Source of the DNA: Haliclona indistincta
Lineage: Eukaryota; Porifera; Demospongiae; Haplosclerida; Chalinidae
Assembly: GCA_964017065.1 (NCBI GenBank)
Contig: OZ024787.1
Coordinates: 11,451,764-11,515,763, forward strand
DNA length: 64,000 bases
Direction: 5' to 3'
A program made the position numbers and the translations under genes. The notes below the pieces were generated by a model. It worked only from the letters and a program-made list of their open reading frames with translations. It had not been told where the DNA came from and searched no databases. Positions 35,054-45,815 of this stretch are shown piece after piece (position 1 is the stretch's first letter; every line of letters begins with the position of its first letter).

Positions 35054-38000
35054 CCTGGGGCTGGAGCAGACCTCCACTACAGAGCCGACTCCTTTGTTGA
35101 GTTGAGAGAGAGATGCCTCCAAGCATTGCTGCAGCATGGTGGCTGCTCCTGGATAGGAGAGACCTCCGCCGATCAACAACACACTACCGTACAGCTTCTT
35201 CCTCATCTCATCTGAAGCTGTGAGAAGGGGGAAAAATTGTCAAGTACACCACCCTATAGAGTAAATTATATCTGGTATATTTTGTGAGGTTCAAATATTC
35301 ACTTTTGACACGCAAGACAAAATTTCGTGAGTTCATTTTTGTTCTTAGTCAGCGAAGCAAACCACACCTGGATGCTTTCCAGATAAAACTCCCTCTGGAT
35401 TTGGTAGCCACCGAGCCTGATCACGTACTACTGGCTTGAAGTATACAGTGTTTCCATTGTAAGCTCTCACAAAGCATGTGCTATTCTATTGTAAAGTGTT
35501 AGGCTAAATTTTCATAGGCACAAAATGTCATTCTGGTAGACAGGTGGAACAAAAGTTAACCTCACAAGAGTTACCAGCTATACAGAACAAGGCAAGAACT
35601 ATAAAAAGGAGAAAAGGGACGGTTGAGGATTTTGCTAACATGAGCAATCAATGCTGAAGTTGACTGCCTGATCCAGTGACAATATGGTGCCGTCAGGAAT
35701 ACTGGATAGTCTCCTGCAAGCCTCTGTGAGGTCTCCATTGCCGCCCTCTACACCTCCACTGCTCACTGTTCCTGATTTAGACTGCTGGGCCTGTAAAACA
35801 AAACTGTTATTACAATCACACAATAAAATCTAGTTACTCCACAGAGGGTCACTGGCAAAACACATGAGCACTAAGCTGTGTCTAGCTGCCTCACAGAGGG
35901 TCACTGGTAGAGCCAGGACACCTGTGCACTAAGCAGTGTCTAGCTGCCTCACAGAGGGTCACTGGTAGAGCCAGGACACCTGTGCACTAAGCAGTGTCTA
36001 GCTGCCTCACAGAGGGTCACTGGTAGAGCCAGGACACAGGCGCGTGTCCACGATAGGGCTCCGGGTGCTCTAGCACCCCCCTCAGCATTGAAGTTTTAAA
36101 TTATTCATTGCATCAAAGTACACTGTGGCTATAAATTTATCATAACTGTTATTGAAACAAGCTTAGCAGCTGCCAAAATCCCATTCTAAGGTAGTTAAGG
36201 CTGTTTTTCCATTAGTTCAGCGATGAACAAATCCAGTGCGCCACGATAATAGTGACGAATATGACGTATTTTAACGAATAAATGAATATTAATTAGAATT
36301 TGCGCGCGCGCTTCGCGCGCGCACCTATCTTTCCTCATTCCTGGACACGCGCCTGGGACACCTGTGCACTAAGCAGTGTCTAGCTGCCTCACAGAGAGTC
36401 ACTGGTAGAGCCAGGACACCTGTGCACTAAGCAGTGTCTAGCTACCTCACAGAGGGTCACTGGTAGAGCCAGTAAGTAGTGCAATGCACCCGGGGTAAGA
36501 GTACGGACTTGTGCAAGGCAGTCAAAAGCACAGGCAGTGCTCCCCCAGTGCATTGTCTAACTCACTTGTTCTGATGTCCAGTTTGTCTCATCGAATATAT
36601 CCTCCAGTAGAGCTGTCTGTGTCGGCTGTCCAGTCATCAACTGCCGGTCATCTTGAAGACAGAACGTAGCAGGATGAAACACACCCTGTAAACAATCAAT
36701 GATATCAAGAGTTTATAATGAACAGAGAGTATCGCACTCCAATTGGTCCATCACGGAGACTCTCGGGAAAGTAACGTGACCAGCACGCGAGCGCTATTAC
36801 GTGTTCTGACGTTGTTCAATACTTGTCGATTTTGCCTACGTAATGCATGCAGGCTAGGCACGCCCAGCGACCTGCATGTGCAAGCCTTAGCATCGACGTG
36901 AAGCGAGCAGCAGCAAGCGATCACGAGTTTCATGGAACTCCGCAGGCAAAACGACCAGCTAGTTTACCAGTGGACAGCTTCATTAACGCTTTAAGTACTG
37001 CTGGAGACAAAGAATATGGCGATTGGCTTAATTTTCGGGTGGGATACACAGTAACGAAAGGACATAAGCTTATCATCGACTCTAAAGTTTGGCATTTACA
37101 TCCTCCTGCTGGATCTACTTCACGAACAGCCGCACTTGCCAGCCGCATTAGAGTATGCATTGTTACGTCACGTTATAAAATTAATTATTTGCGGACGTCA
37201 TTTGCTCGCGTGCTGGTCACGTTACTTTCCCGAGAGTCTCCGTGATGGACCAATTGGAGTGCGATACTCTCTGTTCATTATAAACTCTTGATGATATCGC
37301 TATAACAACAGAGACCCCGCCCACTTACCATCGGAGCATAGACAAGTTCATCTGCAAACCACACCTTGTATTTGACTCCGCCTACACCCATATAAGGAAC
37401 TATCAACTGCTCTTCTGCAATGCCCCACACTGTCTAAGAAGAGACAAGATCATCACGAGAGGGACAAGGTAACCAGCTCAGGGCTAACCATGTCGTAATG
37501 GCAATACCTCTCCTTAAGTTGCTGTAAGAGAAGAAAGTCCAATGCGCTCTCCTCAGAACAGTCTTTGTAAGGAAAATTAACCTAATAAGTCGAGGAAAAG
37601 TATCGCAATGAAGTACGTTAAGGTCACTATTACTGGCGGGTACAAAAGTTAGCGATTTTGCAAAATCATTGAATTGGCGAGTACTAATTTTAACGTTTCC
37701 TTAAAATTTCTAAACCATGTAATGCATTTTTAGCACTTAAATTCGCTAAAATTAGTACCTGCTAATAATAGTAATAGTAAGGCTACTAAGGTACTAAAAA
37801 TTAATAATACCTAATAGCCCTATGGTACTTGTAAAAATGTATTTACATGTAAATGAAAACTGCGCTTTGAAATGTATCAAGTGAAAGGAGAATTTACACT
37901 GACTCTCTTTCAAATTGATCAGATAACAGAGTGTACAATCATACATGGATGCTATCCTTTTAGTGACCGGATAGCACTAGTTATTTCACTACAAGTGCAT

Positions 38001-40970
38001 GTAGCTGCTATACTTACTCTCTGTAGTAGATAGTAGAACAGCTTCGTGATGCTGCTACCACCATACGAGACAGTCAATCTGATCGAGACACAGATACAGG
38101 TCATTGCTCTGAATGTGACAATACCTCACCTTGTATGAGGGTTAGACACTCCATCTTCCACACAGCAGAGGTGGGTGCGCTCTTCACCAACGTCAATCAC
38201 ACACGACGTGCTCAGGCCTGCCCCATAAGTAGCACAAACTGATTCCTAAGTGTAATTCATTGTAATTCATTGTAGATATGAGTATAGATAATTATGTAAT
38301 TCATTTAGAACACTTGTGTCATGTAGGTCAAATAATCTAGTATAGGTTAGAGACCGAGTCCAGGGGATCTATACCGCGTAGATCCCGTTGGGTGAGGTCT
38401 CTAACCGGCTTAATTAGAGTATAGCTATCCAACAGGGAATTTTGGACGCTGCGCAAATGTTTTGTGAAGAACACAGCCATAGTTTAGTGATGGGAAAACA
38501 CTGGCGAGTTTAGCTAGAGTGCGTTGCTAAACGGTTTCCGTGTCTTGTTACACCTTGCTGGTACTCTGTCTTGTCTCCTACCGTCCTTCCATCGCTTTTG
38601 TGTCTGTTAGTGGCTTTCTGACGCAAAAAGACGGTTCATTTCTGGAATTCAACCACGCTCACAAGTGTACAAGTCTCACATTAAGTGTTCTTGTAATAAC
38701 AATGTTATGGCTGGCTATGAGTGCACTTTCACTAAGCAAACTGTGGTCTATCTGTTTCATGGATGGTTTCTATTTCTATCCGTTCATCCATTCGTGGATG
38801 GAGTCTACAGCTTTTCTCTAATAAATCTGATTGGTTGAGCTATACTCTAATATAAATTAGTACATAATAATAATTGTTAACCTGTTGAATCAGTGCAGCC
38901 TCAAATCCCAGTCTGCTCAACATTAGGTTCATGTAGTCTCTGAGCAGTGCTCTATCAATCACATCAGGCACTAGAAGAATAGCTCTGTAGAACTGCATAA
39001 CAAACAAATAAGTTGTGGAAACGCTTAATAGAAACACATGCCTTTATAAAGCTCACACAATTTCTTAAGTCTGAGACTGAATTTTTTAACAATAATTTGT
39101 CACTTGTACAGGAATACCATAATTCTTTTTTTTTTTGAAGGGAAAACCATTTTAACACATAATATTGTTAGGAGTGGAATCGTGGTAGTGTTTGCTGTAG
39201 CACAGAAACAATAATAATAAAACGTTTCTATCCGAGGATGATGAAGATCCTCGGATCAAAAAGTTTCATGAAAATTATTATTGTTTCAGTGCTACAGCAA
39301 ACACTACCACGATTCCACTGCTAACAATATGGACGCAGCAAATAATCTCTACACTATACATAATATTCTCATAATTATTCACTCTCCATACAAATCTGCT
39401 GTAGCCCCATACACATACTTTGAAGTCTCTTCGAGGGATGTCGAGGCACTCTTCAATAGCTCGGGCCCACAGATCCTCCAGCTGGTTGAGGACACACGTA
39501 CGAGAGATGGTTGGTGACACGTTTAACTTGGCTCTTCTGAGAGGCTTGTACAACTGGTAGGGAGCACCAGCTGGTAGATGAAGAGCCTGAGACAAATACA
39601 GAGGGTTAATAATTCACAGACATTATTTGCAATATTTTGGTTTGCATTGCTCAATAAAAATTAGCTTTATCTGTTTTCAATACAACACAAACAAGGATCA
39701 ATACACGAAAATTAGAAATTGAAGTTTTGGATTAACTTATTGTTTCACTGAATAAGTTATTCAGTGAAAAAAAACTTGTACATTCTACAGCTATTTTGTG
39801 TTTTTCTGATGTTTGAAGCACAGCTGTAAGTTACTCAGTATTCTATAGTTAAACTAGTAATAGTGATACCTTTTCTCAAAGTAATTGTATTACCTCATTC
39901 CCAATCACAAATTGAGGGTCAGTGCTGATGTCCGCCCACTGAAATAACGAAGGAACTTCATCGTCTTCACAGCACGGTTCACGCTTTGACTGAGCATTGA
40001 GAGCTGCATACTGCACATAGGAACATACAAGAATATAAAAAATAATAAAAAAGTTATTTTTATTTCTTGTGTGGTAATACAATTTTTAGTGCTAAATGGG
40101 AAAAAATAAACTTTTAAAATTAATTAATAATTTTTTTAACAGACTAAAAAAATAAAAAATTTTTTATTTCTTACCTGGTCAATGTCACTCTCTGCATCCA
40201 TCACTCCATTGCCTGCTCTTGCCTCCACCACGCTGTCCCTAATGGCTTCCAGTCCACTCTCCCTCTGGCTTACCAACTCAGCCTAACAGAAAACACAGGA
40301 GGAGAGTATTGTATCTGAGTACTACATGACTAGCTGTATACAAAGCAACATGACTGACGCATTTTGTAAAAGCACCGCAAAGACATCCAGAGTCTAAGTC
40401 AAATCTGTTCATATATAACTGCTATATAAGTGGAACCCCTCGTCCATCTATAATGGACACATACTGAATCCCACTGATATAATCCACATAATGTGACCAG
40501 AGGACAAGCTCTCTGTATTCAATTTTTATTAGTATAAAATTAATGGTATTTGCTTTAGGTTCCACTGTATGTAAACACATTCTTACAGTCAATCCATTGT
40601 TGCATCTAAGTGACAGTCCAATGTCTAATGCTGAAGTGGGTGTGGCCCTTTGTTCTTGAGACCGCGCCCCTTCTTTCCTGTATGCGATGAGGTGAGGTAC
40701 AGTATTGGGAGATAGTTGAGTAGAGAGACCAAGCCGGAGGGTGCTTGAGCCGGGATGGAGGATGATAACACCGGGTGTCTCGTTTGTAGTGGAGTCATGG
40801 TCTTGATCGAATGGCTGAGAGAGAGAGGAGAGGAGAGAGAGTAGAGTGATCATGAGATGGAAATAAGACTGAAAACGTACACGTTCCGACTGATCGTCAG
40901 CTATGAAAGGTTGATTGTGTTCTACTATAGATGGGGTCACCGAGTGTGCTTTGGCGTCTTTTCGAGGCAT
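35054..40970 (-). CDS. ACTR8: Actin-related protein 8 (ARP8), exons 1-13, unit 1
   Basis: Exons on the minus strand: 40970-40881, 40814-40587, 40282-40175, 40010-39894, 39586-39419, 38992-38882, 38245-38130, 38078-38018, 37581-37489, 37433-37329, 36685-36566, 35790-35640, 35217-35054. With the last exon at 5266-5123 the coding length is 1776 nt (591 aa; human ACTR8 is 624). All phases join. Diagnostic ARP8 segments: GVIILHPGSSTLRLGLSTQL, FYRAILLVPDVIDR, QESVCATYGAGLSTSCVIDV, HLCCVEDGVSN, LTVSYGGSSITKLFYYLLQR, VFHPATFCL and SIDCSSSDEMRKKLYGSVLL. ARP8 is a nuclear actin-like subunit of the INO80 chromatin remodeller that helps bind nucleosomes. The exon 9 donor is GTTAGC, weaker than the others but the same in both copies. 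Introns hold several mobile elements. Confidence 0.92.
35850..36480 (-). repeat. 58-bp minisatellite in ACTR8 intron 11, unit 1
   Basis: About six units of CTCACAGAGGGTCACTGGTA..GGACACCTGTGCACTAAGCA, interrupted by a MITE at 36037-36355. Unit 2 has about nine units at 56690-57200. Confidence 0.85.
36037..36355. mobile_element. MITE with 14-bp inverted repeats inside the minisatellite
   Basis: Ends CAGGCGCGTGTCCA and TGGACACGCGCCTG, flanked by GGACA at 36032-36036 and 36356-36360. The empty sequence is seen in neighbouring minisatellite units. It contains a CG-only palindrome near 36302-36322. CAGG ends recall hAT elements, but the duplication reads as 5 bp rather than 8, so the superfamily is open. 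Confidence 0.75.
36707..37290. mobile_element. DNA transposon-like element with 86-bp terminal inverted repeats
   Basis: Arms 36707-36792 and 37204-37290 are almost perfect inverted copies (AAGAGTTTATAATGAACAGA outer end). Inserted into ACTR8 intron 10 at a GATATC-rich site. The empty site is at 57437-57455 in unit 2. The interior has a 132-codon plus-strand frame (36847-37245) that runs into the right arm. I do not recognise the protein, and the frame may be chance. Confidence 0.8.
38338..38860. mobile_element. Probable non-autonomous relative of the Crypton-like element, unit 1
   Basis: Begins TATAGGTTAGAGACC with a hairpin of GGATCTATACCGCG / CGTAGATCCC type, and ends ATTGGTTGAGCTATACTCTAA. 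Both termini resemble those of the recombinase-bearing element at about 60226-62195. The same insertion is present in unit 2 at 58505-58995, so it predates the duplication. No recombinase frame. Confidence 0.5.
39161..39330. mobile_element. Hairpin MITE in ACTR8 intron 5, unit 1 only
   Basis: Arms 39161-39218 and 39274-39330 are inverted copies (GGAGTGGAATCGTGGTAGTG in the left arm). A smaller hairpin at 39232-39257 lies in the loop. Unit 2 lacks it at 59297-59312, so it inserted after the duplication or is polymorphic. Confidence 0.7.
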
Positions 40971-41152
40971 CTTCTTACAGCTGTACACCGAGTCACAAGT
41001 TCAATTCACAACACGCTGTTGGGCGTGTCACTACATTAACCCCTGCTCCGCGCCCTGCTCAGAGCTCAACTAATATGCTCAGCCCCGCCTTCTTTGAGGC
41101 GATCACCTGGTTGCTGTCGATTCATCAGTAATCCAGAAGTAGCTGTTCAACC
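40971..41152. promoter_or_regulatory. Bidirectional promoter between ACTR8 and gene X
   Basis: 182 bp between divergent ATGs. The same arrangement occurs at 2475-2625 and 63495-63669, where the spacers differ by small indels (for example the CCGCGCCCTGCTCAGAGCTC part is missing in the first copy). No TATA box. GGGCGTG and CCCCGCC words could be GC-box sites. Confidence 0.5.
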
Positions 41153-41862
41153 ATGTCCGGTAAGAAGAGACGTACTTGTAGTCTAATCTAAACTTTTCAT
41201 TCCATCAGAGACCAGACCTCTTCTTGTCGGAACCAACGGCAACGTAAGCATCTTTTGAACTCACTTCATGATCAGCATGCACTATAAAGTTGCTGCATGA
41301 TTGTCTTGGTCATTTTTGCGCATTTATCTCTTTGTCAGGTCAACAGACAGTATGGGAACTCTCCAAATCCATCTCTACCAGGTACACCAGTCCAGACTCT
41401 GTGTGTCCTTATCTCAGGGGTTGCACGTTGTTATGCGTTCAGAGTGATACCATATAAATTCTTATTTTAATGGTGTCCTCATTTCAGAGGGTTGTATGGT
41501 ACTGTATTATAGTTACGTGATACAATCTATTCCACATTCAAACACTTTTGTCTGAGATTAAAGAATTATCACTACATTTAGCACTGTAACAGTAGTGAGT
41601 GTACTGGGAACTGACGTTTGTGAGCTAGCTTTACTTGAGCCCCTTGACCATTGCATTTGGCATTCTGTTATTGTCTACTATCATAGCAGTTTACATTGTA
41701 GTTCTCTGATAACCATTTATTTCTCACACAGACAATCAGCCTTGTCCCTATGTACCTGATGATGGACAATATGGCTACCAACAGCAGCAGCAAGCACCAC
41801 GTGAATATCAGCAGCCAGCGCCCCCAGGGTACAACCAGCAAGCTGCCCCAGGGTACAACCAG
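41153..41862 (+). CDS. Gene X, first four exons (open copy B), family uncertain
   Basis: Exons 41153-41159, 41209-41243, 41339-41381 and 41732-41862 join to 72 codons ending in phase 0 before GTAAGA. The head is MSETRPLLVGTNGNVNRQ; the rest is Gln/Pro/Tyr-rich (DDGQYGYQQQQQAPREY, PPGYNQQAAPGYNQ). ETRPLL fits the acidic dileucine rule ([DE]xxxL[LI]) for endosomal/lysosomal sorting, so this may be the cytosolic tail of a small lysosomal membrane protein of BRI3/LITAF style; that is a guess. No membrane segment is seen because later exons are absent: the next exon in the sequence belongs to CCZ1 in a non-matching phase, and splicing into it would give a stop after eight codons. Confidence 0.55.
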
Positions 41863-41915
41863 GTAAGAGAGATACAACTCAGCTATACGACATTACTCCT
41901 TCATGCTCTTTTTAG

Positions 41916-42862
41916 TTAGCTCGGAGACACAAACTCGCGTGATATATTTCAATGAATTGAACCTAGCTGTAAAGAGTCCGCTGTTGTCACGGCGACCATC
42001 AGCATACATCACTCCTGAGATGATGCATCTAATGGAGAATATCAACTCAGAATATGACACGTGAGATCAAACAGCAACCATTCCCTCACTGAATTTTCCT
42101 CTTCTCTGTCTATAGGGTTGAAGAAGGCGAGACAGTCATCAGAACAATGGCAGAGTACTGGCTGGTCGCTCGCAAGTGTGGGCACAGACAGTTCTTTGTA
42201 CTCATAACACAGAAAAACACTAACTTTCAAGAAGTGAATGGTGAGATACAATCCCTCACACTCTGTTACCTCAGCTGTGCTACTGTACATGTACTTCACA
42301 ATAATGATCATTTTATCACTCTTCTTCTTTCCTCTTCCTCTCTCTATTTCCTCCCTCTCCTTGCCTCCTTTTTCTCTTTCTCTCCCTCCACCCTCTCTCT
42401 ACTTCCTTCCTCTCTCTACTTTCTCCCTTCCCTCCCTCCTCTCTCCCTTCCTCGACTCCTCCCTCACACTCTTCACCCTCTCTCTACTTCCTTCCTCCCT
42501 CCCTCCCTCCCTCCACACTCTCTCTCTACTTCCTCCCTTCTTCCCTCCACACTCTCTCTACTTCCTCCCTTCTTCCCTCCCTCCTCCCTCTCTCTACTTC
42601 CTCCCTTCTCCACCCTCGCTCTACTTCCTCCCTTCTTCCCTCCCTCCTCCCTCTCTACTTCCTCCCTTCTCCACCCTCTCTCTACTTCCTCCCTTCTTCC
42701 CTCCCTCACACTCTTCACCCTCTCTCTACTTCCTCCCTTCTTCCCTCCACTCTCTCTCTACTTCCACCCTCTTCCCTCCCTCCCTCCACCCTCTCTTCCT
42801 TCACAGAGGAAGTAAGAAGAATATGTCAAAAAGAGTTCAGCAACATATATTTCTTGGATTAA
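41916..42862 (+). CDS. CCZ1: CCZ1 C-terminal exons, copy B (open frame)
   Basis: Exons 41916-42060, 42116-42240 and 42807-42862 (TAA). Joined they encode SSETQTRVIYFNELNLAVKS, then ITPEMMHLMENINSEYDT, VEEGETVIRTMAEYWLVARK, CGHRQFFVLITQKNTNFQEV, NEEVRRICQKEFSNIYFLD. This matches the end of animal CCZ1 (human: IYFNHMNLAEKS, LNQKNANLIEVNEEV, FNNIFFLD). CCZ1 with MON1 activates Rab7 and drives late endosome and lysosome maturation. The N-terminal exons are missing: the sequence just upstream is gene X. This is therefore the 3' part of CCZ1 joined to a foreign 5' end, as expected at a tandem-duplication junction. It converges with the ACTR8 last exon 500 bp downstream. Confidence 0.82.
42320..42800 (+). 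repeat. CT-rich minisatellite in the CCZ1 last intron, copy B
   Basis: Pyrimidine-only tract of CTCTCTACTTCCTCCCTTCT-type units, longer than in copy A. A second CT-rich tract with CCTCCTCTATAATC words lies at 43025-43255. Confidence 0.85.
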
Positions 42863-43360
42863 CTGTTACTAATTATTATTATTGTACTATAAATTATTAT
42901 GTCTACATGTACACACATGTATAATACCTAGTGACGCTATTTTTTGAGTATATGTTCTATCTTACAAGACCTGCTTTCTACGAGCACAATTTTTTAATGT
43001 TTGCGGCAGGTCAAGTCAATAATATTTCCACTCACCCCTTCCTCCTCTATGATCCCCTCCTTCTCTTCCATCCCCTTCACCCTTCCCTCCTCTATAATCC
43101 TTCTCTTCCATTCCTCTCAACCTTTCGAATTCCTCCGCTATAATCATTCTCTTCCATTCCTCTCACCCTTTCCTCCTCTATAATCCCCTCCTTTTCTTCC
43201 ATTCCTCTCACCCCTTTCCTCCTCTATAACCCCCTCCTTTCTTTCCTTCACAAAGGAAGTTAAAAATGAGTTCTGTAACATGTATAACGTTTGTATTATA
43301 ATTATACATGAAAAATACAAATACATTTACTTAGTGCTACTATGTTTTGACGTGTAAGTT

Positions 43361-43504
43361 CTACCATACAAAAGCTGCTTTTTCTCTTAACAGACGTACA
43401 CCAAACAGTTCCCAGTCCTGGTTCTCGATCCAGAGTTCCTGGCATGAGTCCAGCACACTAAGCACCGCCCCTCCTTTCCATGCAACCTCTCCCGGATCAA
43501 TATC
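43361..43504 (-). CDS. ACTR8: ACTR8 (ARP8) last exon, unit 2
   Basis: A 144-nt exon with the same protein as the unit 1 exon (DIDPGEVAWKGGAV to EKAAFVW, TAG). It pairs in phase with exon 13 at 52472-52309 across an 8.8-kb intron that contains ankyrin gene 6 on the other strand. Confidence 0.87.
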   Translation of the reverse strand, partial: DIDPGEVAWKGGAVLSVLDSCQELWIENQDWELFGVRLLREKAAFVW

Positions 43505-43809
43505 CTGTTGGGGAAGAAAATCTGATGAACTTTGTATGCATAGATTTATGGTAAAAATAATTGGCAGTGTCACAGTCTGTGTACATGTAGCAGGTATGGT
43601 AACACAATCCAATGACCTGTGTCAAATCAAAGCACTACACAGTTTCTACAACAACTAGTTTGTGGACATAACAGTAAATACCAAAGATAACTGCACAACG
43701 TAGTTATAGATATCGTTTTTAACAAAAGGCAATGCACCAATTGAATAAAGTTATACCACCACAGCTACAGTAAAGTAGTCACAGAGACAATGAAGCACCA
43801 AAGGTGCAG

Positions 43810-44484
43810 ATGCCTCGGTGGAATGCAACCATTTCACACCATTTCACATGCACAGCAACAAACTGCAGCTGTTATACCTTTCTGTACAGCAATCACAATG
43901 CAGTATAATAGTTATGCAATCAGAAGCCATCAGTGCTGACCACTAATTCAACTGGGCGTGTCTATAATGTTCAGTTTGAGTGCAGGGCACAGCACATGAG
44001 CGAGACAGCGTCCATAGCTTGCTTACACAATTGCTGTAGTAAAATTCTAACCTATCAGCTTCTTGGCAGTCAACTGTGGATAGCTTTGCCTTTGAAGAAC
44101 TCCAGATCGCCAGCAACAGCCATGATCGAACGCGAGTGAGCAAATTACGCCATAACTCACAAACTAAGCTTCGTATATAGTTTTCCAATGTTCTAAAGCG
44201 AGATAATACCGTGTTCTACTTGCATTGCTAGTTTCAGAGCTTAACTTTCAGCGTGCGCTACAAAACCGAACCAGCCGTGAGCAATTCACGCGGTAACTTA
44301 CGCACTAAGCTTTAAAATCAAACTTCTGAAAATTCAGATCCGAGCAAGTATCGATTTCTACCCGTGTTGCTTTTTTCAGCGATTAGTTTTCAGCGAGCTA
44401 CGAGAAATCGTTGCGACAGACAGACTGACTGACTGACTGACACCACGACTACTGTATGCCTCGTGGCTCCGCCCACCGAGGCAT
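43810..44484. mobile_element. Non-autonomous element with TGCCTCGGTGG ends, copy 2
   Basis: 675 bp between TGCCTCGGTGG and CCACCGAGGCA, clean inverted ends. Same interior as 29285-29982 (AACTAAGCTTCGTATA, CGATTTCTACCCGTGTTGC). The small differences show the two are diverged copies, not part of one duplication, because their sites differ. Confidence 0.7.
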
Positions 44485-44490
44485 AACTAG

Positions 44491-44542
44491 CCTCGTACCC
44501 AGGCCTAGAATATTAGCCGCCAAAGCAGGCCTGGGTACGAGG
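44491..44542. mobile_element. 52-bp palindromic mini-element
   Basis: CCTCGTACCCAGGC at one end and GCCTGGGTACGAGG at the other, with a short AT-containing loop. A truncated copy lies at 5331-5372. A related GCGCCTGGGTACAAGG end occurs near 52110-52132. Confidence 0.55.
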
Positions 44543-44757
44543 TTAATAGACAACTAAAGAGTGATGAATGTGAATTAGCATTCAGACAAGGGATGCAAAG
44601 AGACTGCTACAACAAATAGAACAAAATCTACATTATGTTACAGTCAGTGAAATCTAACATACCAGTGCATAATAATGAAATCTGAACACTCTGTGAGAGC
44701 AAATGTACAACAGGAGTTGTCGACCTGAGTTAAATGTTCTTTTTTTTTCATTCACAG

Positions 44758-44975
44758 CTGAGAATGACCTGTGTGATGTGTTGGCTGTGATTCGTGATCT
44801 CAATGACTGGAAGGACCTTGGACTACAACTAGGCCTTCTCTACTCAACACTGACCGATATTGTGACCCATCGACAGACATGCAGCAATGTCAGATTCTCG
44901 ACCTCCAACACCAGCTGTGTAGTGCTGTCACCACATGTGAATGTCTCATCTCTTCATCTCTCCCTCTCTACTTGA
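44758..44975 (+). pseudogene. Relic: Death-domain start fused to COR fragment (copy 4)
   Basis: Same out-of-order fusion as at 5590, with a TTCACAG acceptor before AENDLCDVLAVIRDLNDWKD, then a jump to the COR piece read in a shifted frame. Followed at 45005-45200 by a decayed copy of the IADDL exon-like block. Confidence 0.65.
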
Positions 44976-45199
44976 CCGCTATTCTATGCTGAAGCATACG
45001 TCCTTGCTTCACTAGAGACTTTCAACAAAATCTATAAACCGTTAATTGCGGATGACCTCATGAAGAACTCTGTAGCAATTTTGAACCAGATTTGCAGTGA
45101 TTGCAGATCTATAAAAGCGCGGTACAGCAAGGGAAGGACTTTGCCAAGGAGAAAGCCTTTTTGTTACTTTTCTCAAGTCAAAAATAGGTTTGTTAGTAA

Positions 45200-45815
45200 T
45201 TCATTTTAAAAATCTACAAGAGCAATATTTCAAAAAGGTCTCATCAGTCCCTCCGTAAGTTATTCAGCTACAAGCAGGTAACACTAGTTGAAAACAGTTT
45301 GTTACACACTGGCTACACAATAGTAAAGTCAGGTGAAAAATTCTGAATTTATTGTGTATAATTAGTGAGCCCTGTCCTATAGTAATGATATTCACAATGG
45401 AATAACTGGTCAGCTGTTTGCATTGTCAATAATAATAATTATTATAGTTCATAGCGCTATTTTTTGTAAACAGGTCTTGGAATACAATCTAGAAAAGTCA
45501 CTTGATCTGCATGGAAAAGAAGATTGTTTCGAAAGGACTGCATGACAATGGTTCGAGTAATACACCTTATAGTGCTCTTTGCCTTCGAGTTACATGAGGA
45601 TGTACATGCAGAAATTTATCGTGCCTTACATTTAGTTTTTACCATTAAAAATAGCGGTTTAAAGCTTTGTATCCCTCTGCATGTTATTTCCAACAGTAAG
45701 TTGGTGATCAATATTAATTTTTTGTTGATAGTTACATACTCTTGATGAGCATGTCACGAACACTGACACACGAAGAATACAGACAGTAGCAGTAATTAAT
45801 TTTACCAACCCCTAG
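45200..45815. other. Class I spacer upstream of gene 6
   Basis: AT-rich. Contains GTCTTGGAATACAATCTAGA (45474), with an open stretch LEKSLDLHGKEDCFERTA after an AACAG acceptor, another exon-like relic. No intact gene. Confidence 0.4.

Larger units (their letters stand above)
43505..44757. other. Spacer with inserted elements
   Basis: 43505-43790 continues the ACTR8 last intron without features. 43810-44484 is the TGCCTCGGTGG element and 44491-44542 a 52-bp palindrome. 44545-44757 matches 5375-5590 in unit 1. Confidence 0.5.

Noticed and set aside
36847..37245. 132-codon frame as a host gene
   Set aside because: It lies inside a mobile element with long inverted repeats, has no recognised domain, ends within the arm, and is absent from unit 2.
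38540..38821. 93-codon hydrophobic frame in ACTR8 intron 6
   Set aside because: It falls in the non-autonomous element, and the unit 2 counterpart (58700-58960) has indels that destroy it.
41863..41915. Gene X and CCZ1 as one ordinary gene
   Set aside because: In copy B, exon 4 ends in phase 0 and the CCZ1 exon needs one leading base; direct splicing gives a stop after eight codons. CCZ1 in other animals has a different, much longer N-terminus.
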